From: a virus
IMG/VR virus record: IMGVR_UViG_3300034073_005389
Span: 186,001 to 250,000 of that record
Reading direction: 5' to 3' (one strand)
DNA: 64,000 nucleotides
Shown here: positions 17,066 to 24,393 of the stretch, piece by piece
Layout of the letters: each line of letters begins with the position of its first letter
Numbering within the stretch: position 1 is the stretch's first letter
Program-made: the position numbers and the translations under genes
The notes under the pieces: model-generated
Told to the model about the DNA's origin: nothing
The model's input: only the letters and a program-made list of their open reading frames with translations
Databases searched by the model: none

Positions 17066-17101
17066 AAACCCCGCTATAAACAAGCGGGGTTTCTATTTTT
17101 T
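17066..17101 (+). terminator. Rho-independent terminator, convergent
   Basis: AAACCCCGC, 9-base loop, GCGGGGTTT, then CTATTTTTT. A 9-bp GC-rich stem in an AT-rich genome, directly after the plus-strand Dps-like gene. The minus-strand gene ends at 17093 inside the right arm, so it may also stop transcription from the other side. Confidence 0.88.
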
Positions 17102-17404
17102 ATATTTTTGAGAAAATTTGTCAATTTCTCTATATTGTAGAGCCATAGATAATGCTTCGTAAACATTAATATTATCTTTTAATGATAAATTAGTTAATGT
17201 TAAAAGTATTTCTCCAAAAGTTCTTACTTTAATTTTATTTTTTTCTTCTTCTGGTAATGTTTTATTACTCAACATTGAGTATAAATTTGTCTTTAAGTCT
17301 AGTTCTTGAATAATAGATTCAAGATGATCTTGAGAAGAAAACTCTTTATGAAAAGACTCGCATTTTTCCCATAAATCTTCAAAATGAAGAAATTTATTTT
17401 TCAT
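17093..17404 (-). CDS. Hypothetical helical protein, weakly MazG-like
   Basis: About 103 residues, all-helical. The stretch KVRTFGEILLTLTNLSLKDNINVYEALSMAL recalls the second half of MazG-like NTP pyrophosphohydrolases, but the metal-binding ExxE/ExxD helices are not evident, so the function is open. A TTG at 17410 is possible; the ATG at 17404 is preferred. Confidence 0.45.
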   Translation of the reverse strand: MKNKFLHFEDLWEKCESFHKEFSSQDHLESIIQELDLKTNLYSMLSNKTLPEEEKNKIKVRTFGEILLTLTNLSLKDNINVYEALSMALQYREIDKFSQKYKK

Positions 17405-17406
17405 AA

Positions 17407-17601
17407 TCAATCATCCATATCTTTATTATCCATCACTGCAATTTGCAATTGTTCTTCTCCTTTGTCAGAGACGAAAACAAGAAAAACAGCTCCAGGATAA
17501 CAATCAATAAGCACAGGTGCTTTAATTTTACCAACATAAAAAGTTTGACCGTCTACATCTTTGCGAGCTTTTAAATCAATTACAATATTCTTATTAGACA
17601 T
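17407..17601 (-). CDS. Hypothetical small protein
   Basis: 64 residues, beta-rich (FYVGKIKAPVLIDCYPGAVFLVFVSD), acidic C-terminus, not recognised. It lies 2 bases below the UER1-like gene, so it is co-transcribed. Confidence 0.5.
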   Translation of the reverse strand: MSNKNIVIDLKARKDVDGQTFYVGKIKAPVLIDCYPGAVFLVFVSDKGEEQLQIAVMDNKDMDD

Positions 17602-17603
17602 AA

Positions 17604-18464
17604 TTAAAATCTCCGAATTCCAATATTATTAAAATAATTTGCCATACATTGTGTTAAAGCTTCTTGTGTTGGCGTCATCAAGAAACCTGTTTGTCTTAAT
17701 TTTAAACAATCTAAAATACAGTTTGACCTAGTAGCTTGAGTTAGCTCCGCTAGCTCGTCTTCTGAGATAATTTCAAATTGATGAAGCGGTATGTATTTCT
17801 GATACTCGTTCATAATCTCTACAGCTGTTAATGGTTCTGGATTAGTTACATGAAATATTCCAGTATAATTATTACTTATCAAGTGATCAATACATCTGAT
17901 TAAATCAGAAATAAATGTAACAGAATTTTTAATATCAATTATTTTAGAATAAGTTTTTAACTTATTAATTAAATTTCTAGGATGATTTTTTTCAGAAATA
18001 GGCATCCTAATACGAAGCGTAGTGACGTTTGGCAAATCTCCAATTAACAAATCACAAGCATATTTTGTTTTTGAATAAAATGATTTTGGATTAGCAGCAT
18101 CTCTTTCTCTCCATCCATAATCGTAAGAAACTTGTTGATTTAATACTGATTTATCAACACGAGGAGATGGTCCATAAAAAATGCAACCAGAGTTAATTTG
18201 AACTAAATGTATAGATTGTTTATTACACTCTTGTGCCAAAAGTGTTGGAATGGTGACATTACTAATTAATGTGGCTTCTTGATTGTTCTCGCACCAGTCA
18301 ATATTAGGTCTTCCTGTTTTGCCAATACAAGAAACAATTACATCGGGCTTATAAATATCAATAAAATTTTGTACAGATCTTGTATTTGGCTCTAAATACA
18401 CATTTGGTTTATCATAAGATAAATGTTCTGCAATAAAACCATTACCTAATACACAAATTTTCAT
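17604..18464 (-). CDS. UER1-like NDP-4-keto-6-deoxyglucose epimerase/reductase (RmlD superfamily)
   Basis: 286 residues, extended SDR. It carries the NAD(P)-binding start VLGNGFIAEHL, GKTGRPNIDWCEN, SGCIF, the catalytic FYSKTK, TLRIRMPIS, a PRNLINKLKTYSKIIDI block and RSNCILD. These match plant NRS/ER (UER1) and large-virus rhamnose enzymes more closely than bacterial RmlD. The family combines 3,5-epimerase and 4-reductase steps toward dTDP- or UDP-rhamnose. The upstream RmlA-like gene would supply dTDP-glucose, but a 4,6-dehydratase is not seen. It overlaps its upstream neighbour by 4 bases. Confidence 0.78.
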   Translation of the reverse strand: MKICVLGNGFIAEHLSYDKPNVYLEPNTRSVQNFIDIYKPDVIVSCIGKTGRPNIDWCENNQEATLISNVTIPTLLAQECNKQSIHLVQINSGCIFYGPSPRVDKSVLNQQVSYDYGWRERDAANPKSFYSKTKYACDLLIGDLPNVTTLRIRMPISEKNHPRNLINKLKTYSKIIDIKNSVTFISDLIRCIDHLISNNYTGIFHVTNPEPLTAVEIMNEYQKYIPLHQFEIISEDELAELTQATRSNCILDCLKLRQTGFLMTPTQEALTQCMANYFNNIGIRRF

Positions 18465-18724
18465 AATTGACTCTCAAACACATCATAAAATCGTTTGCCC
18501 ATATATTTCTCTGGTATTTCTAAATGTAAAATATGAAAATCGTTAATGGTCCAACCAATCATATTGTCATGAATAATAACTGTATAGTATTGTAGTTTTG
18601 TATTTTTTGCTACAATAATAAATTCATCTTCAAAATATTCATTTTTATTAAGCTTATCTTTTTTAAGATAAATTTTATTTTTATGTACTTTTAAAGTGAT
18701 TTTGTCTCCAACTTTATATTTCAT
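18461..18724 (-). CDS. Hypothetical small protein between sugar genes
   Basis: 87 residues, Lys-rich beta pattern (YKVGDKITLKVHKNKIYLKK, YTVIIHDNMIGWTI), not recognised. It overlaps the genes on both sides (11 and 4 bases), so it is inside the sugar operon. Its role could be anything from a small adaptor to an unrelated passenger. Confidence 0.5.
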   Translation of the reverse strand: MKYKVGDKITLKVHKNKIYLKKDKLNKNEYFEDEFIIVAKNTKLQYYTVIIHDNMIGWTINDFHILHLEIPEKYMGKRFYDVFESQL

Positions 18725-19439
18725 ATTTATTGTAATAATAATTGTTTACATAAGCAATAGATTGATGGGTCCCAGCATCATTCCACAACCCATCTATAAA
18801 AGTATAATCTAAATTTTGTTGAATATTATATAAATTAATAATATCGGTTATTTCATATTCATTTCTAGAACTAGGATTAATTTTTTTAAAAAAATCAAAA
18901 AATTGACAGTCAAACAAATAGCATCCAGTTATGGCATAATTATTATATTCTAAAGAAATTTTTTTTGGTTTTTCTTCAATTTTTATAATTTTATTATTTT
19001 GTATAGATGCCACTCCAAATCTATTTAATTCCGGGTGGTTATGCAAAACAATTTGAGATTTTGCATTAGAATTTTTCTTCCAAATAATAGGATTTTCAAA
19101 AATATTATCTCCTAATATAACCACAAAATTAGATTGTTGCGCTACATAAGACTGACATAATGAGATGGCTTGAGCGATCCCTTGCGGCTTGTGCTGATAA
19201 ACATAATTAAAATTTAGTTCATATTGACTGCCATCTTTTAAATGATCTACTACTTGTGAAAAGTGATTACCACCTAATACTACAGTAATGTTTTTGATAC
19301 CCATTGTTTTTAATGTTTTTATGGGATAATCAATAATAAACTGACCGTGCACTCCAAGCAAGTGCTTGTTTACAACATAAGTTAAAGGGTATAATCTAGA
19401 GCCAGTTCCACCGGCTAATAAAATTGCGTGGTCTATCAT
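18714..19439 (-). CDS. RmlA-like sugar-1-phosphate nucleotidyltransferase
   Basis: 241 residues. The N-terminal ILLAGGTGSRLYPLT with the LAGGxGxRL signature, KHLLGVHGQFIIDYPI and VILGDNIFENP place it with glucose-1-phosphate thymidylyltransferase-like enzymes. RmlA normally has ~290 residues; this one lacks most of the C-terminal helical part. The reaction would be dTTP plus glucose-1-phosphate to dTDP-glucose, though substrate choice is inferred. Confidence 0.8.
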   Translation of the reverse strand: MIDHAILLAGGTGSRLYPLTYVVNKHLLGVHGQFIIDYPIKTLKTMGIKNITVVLGGNHFSQVVDHLKDGSQYELNFNYVYQHKPQGIAQAISLCQSYVAQQSNFVVILGDNIFENPIIWKKNSNAKSQIVLHNHPELNRFGVASIQNNKIIKIEEKPKKISLEYNNYAITGCYLFDCQFFDFFKKINPSSRNEYEITDIINLYNIQQNLDYTFIDGLWNDAGTHQSIAYVNNYYYNKYEI

Positions 19440-19443
19440 AAAA

Positions 19444-19980
19444 TTATTTAGAAGGAGATACTGTCATCGACATAAATTTTCCATCTACATTAATAGGAGC
19501 ATCTGTTTGAATTAATGAACCTAATTCTTTAATTATCCAAAAAAGTTTGTCTTGCGCAACTTGTGGATGAGCTAATTCTCTGCCCCTAAATCTAACAGTA
19601 AATTTTACTTTATGACCATCTTTAATAAATTCTTTCGCTGATGCTAGCTTGTGATTTAAATCATTTAAATCAGTAGATGGTCTAAAAGTAATTTCTTTTA
19701 CTTCTTGAGTTTTTTGCTTTTTTCTGATTTCCGAAAGCCGCTTCTTCTCTTCATATTTAAATTTACCATAATTGTAAATTTTACATACTGGAGGAGATGA
19801 TTTAGGATTAATTTCGACTAAATCTAATCCTTGATCTTGAGCCAATTTAAGAGCATCGCGAGTAGGCATTACGCCTACTGATGCTCCATCTTGGTCAATT
19901 ACTCGAACTTGTGGTACTTTAATTTGATAATTAACTCGAACTCTAGATTGTGAATTTTGTTTTTGTGGCTGTGCTTCCAT
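19444..19980 (-). CDS. infC: Translation initiation factor IF-3
   Basis: 178 residues, full IF3 length and domains. The N-domain (VRVIDQDGASVGVMPTRDAL, then LDLVEINPKSSPPVCKIYNYGKFKYEEKKR), linker and C-domain (KEITFRPSTDLNDLNHKLASA, VKFTVRFRGRELAHP) are all present. IF3 keeps 30S free of 50S and proofreads the initiator tRNA. The start is ATG, not the rare AUU used by bacterial infC for autoregulation, so that feedback should be absent. Phage IF3 is known in huge-phage genomes. With bS21 it forms a 30S-directed pair. Confidence 0.95.
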   Translation of the reverse strand: MEAQPQKQNSQSRVRVNYQIKVPQVRVIDQDGASVGVMPTRDALKLAQDQGLDLVEINPKSSPPVCKIYNYGKFKYEEKKRLSEIRKKQKTQEVKEITFRPSTDLNDLNHKLASAKEFIKDGHKVKFTVRFRGRELAHPQVAQDKLFWIIKELGSLIQTDAPINVDGKFMSMTVSPSK

Positions 19981-19996
19981 TTATAATTTCCAAAAA

Positions 19997-20446
19997 TTAT
20001 TTGTGATTTATACCGTAAACAGACAAATATGAAACATCTATTTTCCAGATTTTACTGGATCTAGTTGACCAATCTAAAAAACAATTTTTTATATAGTCTC
20101 TAGCTTCTTGTTCAGAAACTTTATTTATTTTAATAAAGTGCTTTAAAGCTTTGTTAAATTTTCCATTAGCTTCTGCCAAGCCGATATGCTTAACCATATG
20201 GCAGTTGGGGCATAATGCAAGTAACTTGGTCAATTTTTGTATTGATTTTTGATCATCAAATTCAAAAATTTCATGACATTCAACCGGATGCTTTCTGCCC
20301 TTCCCGCCACAAATCTCACATTTATAATCAGCTTGTCTATAAACTTGCTTTCTAACATTATCCCATTCTTTAGAAGAAAGAATAGACCTAACGTTTGAAA
20401 ACCAAGAAGAAGATGGAATTAATTCAATAGTTAATTTGTAATTCAT
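19997..20446 (-). CDS. HNH endonuclease
   Basis: About 149 residues. CEICGG, VECHEIFEFDD and LCPNCHMVKH give an HNH motif with two zinc-binding Cys pairs, the usual layout of phage HNH nucleases. A TTG at 20455 is the alternative start; the ATG at 20446 is preferred. It sits just upstream of infC; homing endonucleases often flank conserved genes. Confidence 0.8.
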   Translation of the reverse strand: MNYKLTIELIPSSSWFSNVRSILSSKEWDNVRKQVYRQADYKCEICGGKGRKHPVECHEIFEFDDQKSIQKLTKLLALCPNCHMVKHIGLAEANGKFNKALKHFIKINKVSEQEARDYIKNCFLDWSTRSSKIWKIDVSYLSVYGINHK

Positions 20447-20469
20447 TACAATCAATGATTATTATATCA

Positions 20470-21024
20470 TCAATTAAAAATTAATAAGGTCTTAATAAAT
20501 TTATTTAAATTTTTAATATTTTTAAATTTATTTAAATTTATTTTGGGCAAGCTAATAGCTAAGCCGCTATAATGAATAAATGTAGAATCAGTAGTCGCTC
20601 TATAAGTATTATTAATATATAATTTTTTATTGTCTAAAGTAGAAATCAATTCTTCTGAACAAAGAAGAGTTTTAGGAAAAAAACTATTATCAATTAATTT
20701 ATTTTCAATAAATCCAAAATCTATTCTAAAATTGCATGTAGAACATTTTAGATAAAAAGATAAATAATTAGAAATCATTTCTTCTATATAATTAGATCCT
20801 TTTAAGACTTCATTTGTTAAAATATTAATTTTAAATGGAAAATTCTTGTTGCAAGAAATAAGAAAGCAATCTTTTATTTTTGTTTTGCAATATACAGCCG
20901 AATTTGGATAAAAAGAATATTTATCCTTGACACCGGCAATATAAAAATGAAGACTTTTTTTACAAATTATACAATTAGAAATATAATTGTAACAATCAGA
21001 GATTGATGCAAAAGCAGTTTGCAT
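20470..21024 (-). CDS. CxxC...LPxINL paralogue family, member 1
   Basis: 184 residues. It starts with a CIICKK knuckle, has a second CSTC in the middle and ends in LPKINLNKFKNIKNLNKFIKTLLIF. This layout recurs in genes at 49729-50085, 51044-51667 and 54416-54961. No known function; the Cys pairs suggest zinc. Confidence 0.6.
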   Translation of the reverse strand: MQTAFASISDCYNYISNCIICKKSLHFYIAGVKDKYSFYPNSAVYCKTKIKDCFLISCNKNFPFKINILTNEVLKGSNYIEEMISNYLSFYLKCSTCNFRIDFGFIENKLIDNSFFPKTLLCSEELISTLDNKKLYINNTYRATTDSTFIHYSGLAISLPKINLNKFKNIKNLNKFIKTLLIFN

Positions 21025-21035
21025 AATAATTTTTA

Positions 21036-21731
21036 TTATAATGCAGCAATTAAATCTAAAATATCTTTACGAATCCCCTCTGAGGGATCTACTTTGTAAG
21101 TAATAGAATTATTACTGGCAAATGACTCAATGGCATTTTTGGTTCCTGGACCATAAAGCCCATCAATTTTTTTAGTATAAAGTTTTATTTTAGATAAATT
21201 AGTCTGAACTTGAATTAAAAGATCTTTAGTAAATGAGACGTATGAGACTAAGTTTTCTTTTTGATCCATGGGTCTCATAAAAAGCTCGCCTTCTGATATG
21301 CGACGATTTAACAATCCTTGAAGGACAGTTGAAACGCCATTTACTTTAGCTTTCGACCAATCTTTTAGGCGTTTAGGAACATCAGAAAACCGCTTCTCGT
21401 TAACTGCACGTTGAACTCCTGTATTACGTAATCCGCCTTCTCCAACATTAAAGACGAAACTAACAAGAGCATCAAATTGATTTTGATTTAACTCAATTGT
21501 TATTGATCGGTTAACTGCTCTTTCAAATCTTTCCACATCTTTACTAAGCAATTCCATAGCCATTTTTTCTGTAATTACATCTGGTATATTTTCACTAGGC
21601 AAAATTACATGACCTACTCCAATAGTAGGCTTACCAGCAGGACATATATACCTATTTAGTTTTAGTCCCTCCCAACGAGTAATTAAAGCCAATCCATTAG
21701 GTGATGTTTTCATGTTATTAATTGTCGTCAT
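21036..21731 (-). CDS. Endolysin: GH24 lysozyme with C-terminal peptidoglycan-binding domain
   Basis: 231 residues. Residues 14-150 match GH24 phage lysozymes: E21 (ITRWEGLKL), C30 and T36 (PTIGVGH) give the E-8-C-5-T spacing of the family. The last ~75 residues (IQVQTNLSKIKL ... IDGLYGPGTKNAIESF) are a PG_binding_1-like domain. It hydrolyses peptidoglycan at lysis. No signal peptide or membrane segment is seen, so release would need a holin, not found here. It begins 17 bases after the tmRNA 3' end, with AAGGC upstream, so both are probably on one transcript. Confidence 0.9.
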   Translation of the reverse strand: MTTINNMKTSPNGLALITRWEGLKLNRYICPAGKPTIGVGHVILPSENIPDVITEKMAMELLSKDVERFERAVNRSITIELNQNQFDALVSFVFNVGEGGLRNTGVQRAVNEKRFSDVPKRLKDWSKAKVNGVSTVLQGLLNRRISEGELFMRPMDQKENLVSYVSFTKDLLIQVQTNLSKIKLYTKKIDGLYGPGTKNAIESFASNNSITYKVDPSEGIRKDILDLIAAL

Positions 21732-21748
21732 AATGTTGCCTTATTAGA

Positions 21749-22102
21749 TGGTGGAGAATTGGGGAGTCGAACCCCATTCCGCAGAATATTATTATGTAAA
21801 CTCATTCACAAACTTAGCCAGTTTTACATCTCTAGCGATGTCAATAGATTTAGCTCTATTAAGCGATTCACTGTTGTTTTTATTATTAACCTCGTGACCT
21901 GATTAATAACTAACCTTGGTGGTTAAGTGTCTGTAGAATACTAAGGTTATCTCTTCTCAGACACCCAATCAGGCAGCTAGTGCCATTGGAGCAAATGCAT
22001 TATCGTTGGCATTTAAACGTCGATTGCTGGATTAACGGAATGGCAATCATTTCCTGTTTGCATTTACACAACTCTAAACCACGTCGAAACCAAGTATTCC
22101 CC
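21749..22102 (-). ncRNA. ssrA: tmRNA (transfer-messenger RNA)
   Basis: About 354 nt. The 5' GGGGAAT pairs with 3' ATTCTCC over 7 bp (one G-U), then discriminator A and encoded CCA (21749-21752). A GGGG-TTCGACT-CCCC T arm and the 5' conserved GGTTTCGACGTGG complete the tRNA-like domain. The internal frame reads ANDNAFAPMALAA then TGA, the ALAA ending typical of the ClpXP degron. It rescues stalled ribosomes by trans-translation. Pseudoknots were not folded. Phage-borne tmRNA is known but uncommon. Confidence 0.95.
21969..22010 (-). other. tmRNA tag reading frame
   Basis: Resume codon GCC, then AAC GAT AAT GCA TTT GCT CCA ATG GCA CTA GCT GCC and a TGA stop. The tag is ANDNAFAPMALAA. The ALAA end would be bound by ClpX in most bacteria. 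Confidence 0.9.
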
Positions 22103-22181
22103 GAAAGCTACCGATGAGATTTTCACTCATATCTCCTAAATACAATAAAGGGCGTTCATATTACGCTACGGTAGCATATAT

Positions 22182-22209
22182 AGCTTATATTTTATAAATA
22201 GCATGTCAA
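22182..22209 (-). promoter_or_regulatory. Promoter for tmRNA and endolysin
   Basis: TTGACA (22209-22204), 16-bp spacer, TAAGCT (22187-22182). An AAGTTA, 5-base, TAACTT inverted repeat (22214-22230) lies just upstream. The predicted start is about 70 bases before the mature tmRNA 5' end, so a leader would be trimmed. Confidence 0.6.
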
Positions 22210-22216
22210 GATCAAG

Positions 22217-22387
22217 TTATTTTTTAACTTTGGAGGTCAAATGCCAGCCTTGGCAAGAATCACACTTATAAGTGGTTAGGTTAATTAAATTATGATGTGC
22301 AATAATTGCGTCAGCATCTTTTTTAGTATTATATCTTTTTTTATTTGGAAACTCTAAACATTTTTTATGTGGCACGGAATAAATCAT
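22217..22387 (-). CDS. Small zinc-knuckle protein (56 aa)
   Basis: 56 residues beginning at the ATG at 22387, inside the end of the Thg1-like gene (23-base overlap). The sequence holds PNKKRYNTKKDADAIIAHH and YKCDSCQGWHLTS, a CxxC with a GWHLTS tail seen in many small phage and actinobacterial proteins. Function unknown; nucleic-acid contact is plausible. Confidence 0.65.
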   Translation of the reverse strand: MIYSVPHKKCLEFPNKKRYNTKKDADAIIAHHNLINLTTYKCDSCQGWHLTSKVKK

Positions 22388-23144
22388 GTCCTAATCTAAA
22401 AATATTTAATAAAAAAGATTGTTCCTTAGTAAAGATAGGCAAATCATAATTTATAATCCATTTATTTTTCATATTTTCTCCTATTAATTTAGGAGATCGA
22501 TAACAAGCCGCACCTCTTCTAAAAACAGGATGATACTGATTAAAATCAATATTGCATTCTTGCGCTAACAATTCTATTTTTTCTTCAAAAGTTAATCCTT
22601 GAATCATCTCTTTAATAGAATTTTTATCATATTTTTTAATTAACTCATAAAAACAAGCCAATTGAATAGAGGTGTAAAAATTTTGTTGTTGCTTAAATAT
22701 AATAGTATTAACGGCTTCTGAAATAGAAGGTACATTAAAAACTCTAGAATGAAAGTGAGATTCGCCCAATAAATTTAAATCAGAGTTTTCAATATTCTTA
22801 TTGAATTCTAAAGTGGCTATAGAACTAGTGATAGAAGTTAATTTTTGAACTTTATTATCCAGCCAAGGACTAGTATCTGCAGATTGATCATTTCTAGCCA
22901 CAATTACAATTTCATCATTGTGATGATAAGCAAAAATAGCCCCCTCAATTTCAGAACATAATTTTAAGGCAGTGGTTAGCATATATTCTGAAAATTTTTC
23001 AGAATAAGGCTTATCTAATATAGATGTAGTCTTATTAAATGACCTACCATTAACTACTATAATTATTGGTAATTTATTTAATAGTTTCGCATCAGATTGG
23101 TCTTGATAAGAATCAATCCGATCTTTTAATTTAAGATTATTCAT
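22365..23144 (-). CDS. Thg1-like 3'-5' polymerase, with the first metal Asp replaced by Asn
   Basis: About 259 residues, Thg1/TLP length. IIIVVNGRSFNK is the first catalytic strand (normally LDGRxF), YHHNDEIVIV is the second (D76-E77 equivalents kept), and FHSRVFNVPS, IIFKQQQNF and RRGAACYR match later motifs of bacterial TLPs. These enzymes add nucleotides 3'-to-5', for example G-1 on tRNA-His, or repair tRNA 5' ends. The Asn at about residue 32 replaces an Asp that binds catalytic Mg2+, so activity is uncertain. TATAAT lies 6 bases before a possible GTG start, so a leaderless message is possible. Confidence 0.8.
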   Translation of the reverse strand: MNNLKLKDRIDSYQDQSDAKLLNKLPIIIVVNGRSFNKTTSILDKPYSEKFSEYMLTTALKLCSEIEGAIFAYHHNDEIVIVARNDQSADTSPWLDNKVQKLTSITSSIATLEFNKNIENSDLNLLGESHFHSRVFNVPSISEAVNTIIFKQQQNFYTSIQLACFYELIKKYDKNSIKEMIQGLTFEEKIELLAQECNIDFNQYHPVFRRGAACYRSPKLIGENMKNKWIINYDLPIFTKEQSFLLNIFRLGHDLFRAT

Positions 23145-23153
23145 CACTTGTAT

Positions 23154-23181
23154 ATTATAACCATTTATTTGGCAGGAGCAA
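23154..23181 (-). promoter_or_regulatory. Candidate promoter of the Thg1-like gene
   Basis: TTGCTC (23181-23176), 16-bp spacer, perfect TATAAT (23159-23154). The -35 is weak, and lies in the end of the upstream coding region. The 16-bp spacer equals that of the other promoters. The first codons (GTG ATG) start 6 bases past the -10. Confidence 0.45.
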
Positions 23182-23749
23182 GGGGCTTCAATTCATTATT
23201 TAATATCCCAATAATAAAAGTTTTGGGATCAGCTAATTTTGCAGCTAAAGGACCGGCAGGGTTAATTCTAGATAAATTATTTAGATGCTGACTATTTACT
23301 AATACATCAATTTTTTCTAAAAAATCTTTATTATTTACAGCTGTGGTATATGCAACGCCCTTATTTAATAATGTATCAAAAACTTGCTTAGCAAATCCAA
23401 TAATATGCTTTAATTCTACATTTTGACTAGGAATGTCTGTAGCATCAGATTTAAATCCTTGCTGATATGATTTTTCCATATTATATTTGCCATTACTAGC
23501 AAAATGCATAGCCCTATTTAAATAGTTACATAATTTATCAATTACAGAAATAACATTGGTAGCAAAACCATTTCTCAAATTATATCTACTAGACGCAGAA
23601 AAACCTGCAGGCTCTCCTAAAGTAAGCATCGAAGCTTTTGGAGCCCCAGGAGCTTCTGGAGCAGTAGGGGCAGATGGCGCCTCAGGAGCGGAAGGCACTT
23701 CTTGAGCTAACTTAAATAAAAACTTCATTCTTAATTTTGTATTTGACAT
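23165..23749 (-). CDS. Hypothetical protein with Ala/Pro-rich N-terminal linker
   Basis: 194 residues, not recognised. It begins with a FLFKLAQE segment, an AP-rich repeat (SAPEAPSAPTAPEAPGAP, residues ~19-37) and then a helical domain of ~150 residues. The Thg1-like start lies downstream past the stop. A virion or scaffold role is possible but not shown. Confidence 0.5.
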   Translation of the reverse strand: MSNTKLRMKFLFKLAQEVPSAPEAPSAPTAPEAPGAPKASMLTLGEPAGFSASSRYNLRNGFATNVISVIDKLCNYLNRAMHFASNGKYNMEKSYQQGFKSDATDIPSQNVELKHIIGFAKQVFDTLLNKGVAYTTAVNNKDFLEKIDVLVNSQHLNNLSRINPAGPLAAKLADPKTFIIGILNNELKPLAPAK

Positions 23750-23799
23750 ATATTATATATGTTAAAATTATTAACAAGTTTGATATAACATAAATTGTT

Positions 23800-24393
23800 A
23801 TGATTACTTTTATTATACCTACAATAAATAGAAATACTTTAAATAGATCAATTGATTGTTTATTATCTCAATATAACCCAAATTGGAAAGCAATTGTAGC
23901 TTTTGATGGTTTACCTGCCTTACATTTTCCAGACCCTAGAATTACTTCAATTAGTGTGCCTAAAACAGGAAAATTGAACCATGCAGGTAATGTAAGAAAT
24001 ATTGCTATTTCCAAAGCTGATACAGACTGGGTAGCTTTTCTTGATGATGATGATACTATTTCTAATGATTATGTAGATAGGTTAGTAGAAGAAACAAAAG
24101 AAAATCCAGAAGCTAAATGTATTATATTTAGAATGAAAACCTCATTTGACCCCGTTGGTATTTTACCAGAACCAAATCATAATACATTTTATAAGTGCAG
24201 GGTAGGGATTAGTTTTGCAATAAAAAAAGAAATAAATATAAACTTTGAACCATCTCACATAGAAGACTTTATTATTTTAAATAAAATAAGAGAAAATGGT
24301 CATAAAATAATTATTTCTCCTTATGTTACTTACTTTGTAAGAGAAAATCCTTGCCCAATGCCAGCCTTTAAAAGAGTTAAAATTAACTATTAA
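23800..24393 (+). CDS. GT2-family glycosyltransferase
   Basis: 197 residues. FIIPTINRNTLNRSIDCLLSQ and FLDDDDTISNDYV with the acidic DDDD metal site are typical of GT-A (GT2) enzymes. Short for the family, so it may be a minimal transferase domain. It runs plus strand, convergent with the fucose-synthase gene (4-base overlap at 24390), at the left edge of the glycan island. Confidence 0.8.
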   Translation: MITFIIPTINRNTLNRSIDCLLSQYNPNWKAIVAFDGLPALHFPDPRITSISVPKTGKLNHAGNVRNIAISKADTDWVAFLDDDDTISNDYVDRLVEETKENPEAKCIIFRMKTSFDPVGILPEPNHNTFYKCRVGISFAIKKEININFEPSHIEDFIILNKIRENGHKIIISPYVTYFVRENPCPMPAFKRVKINY

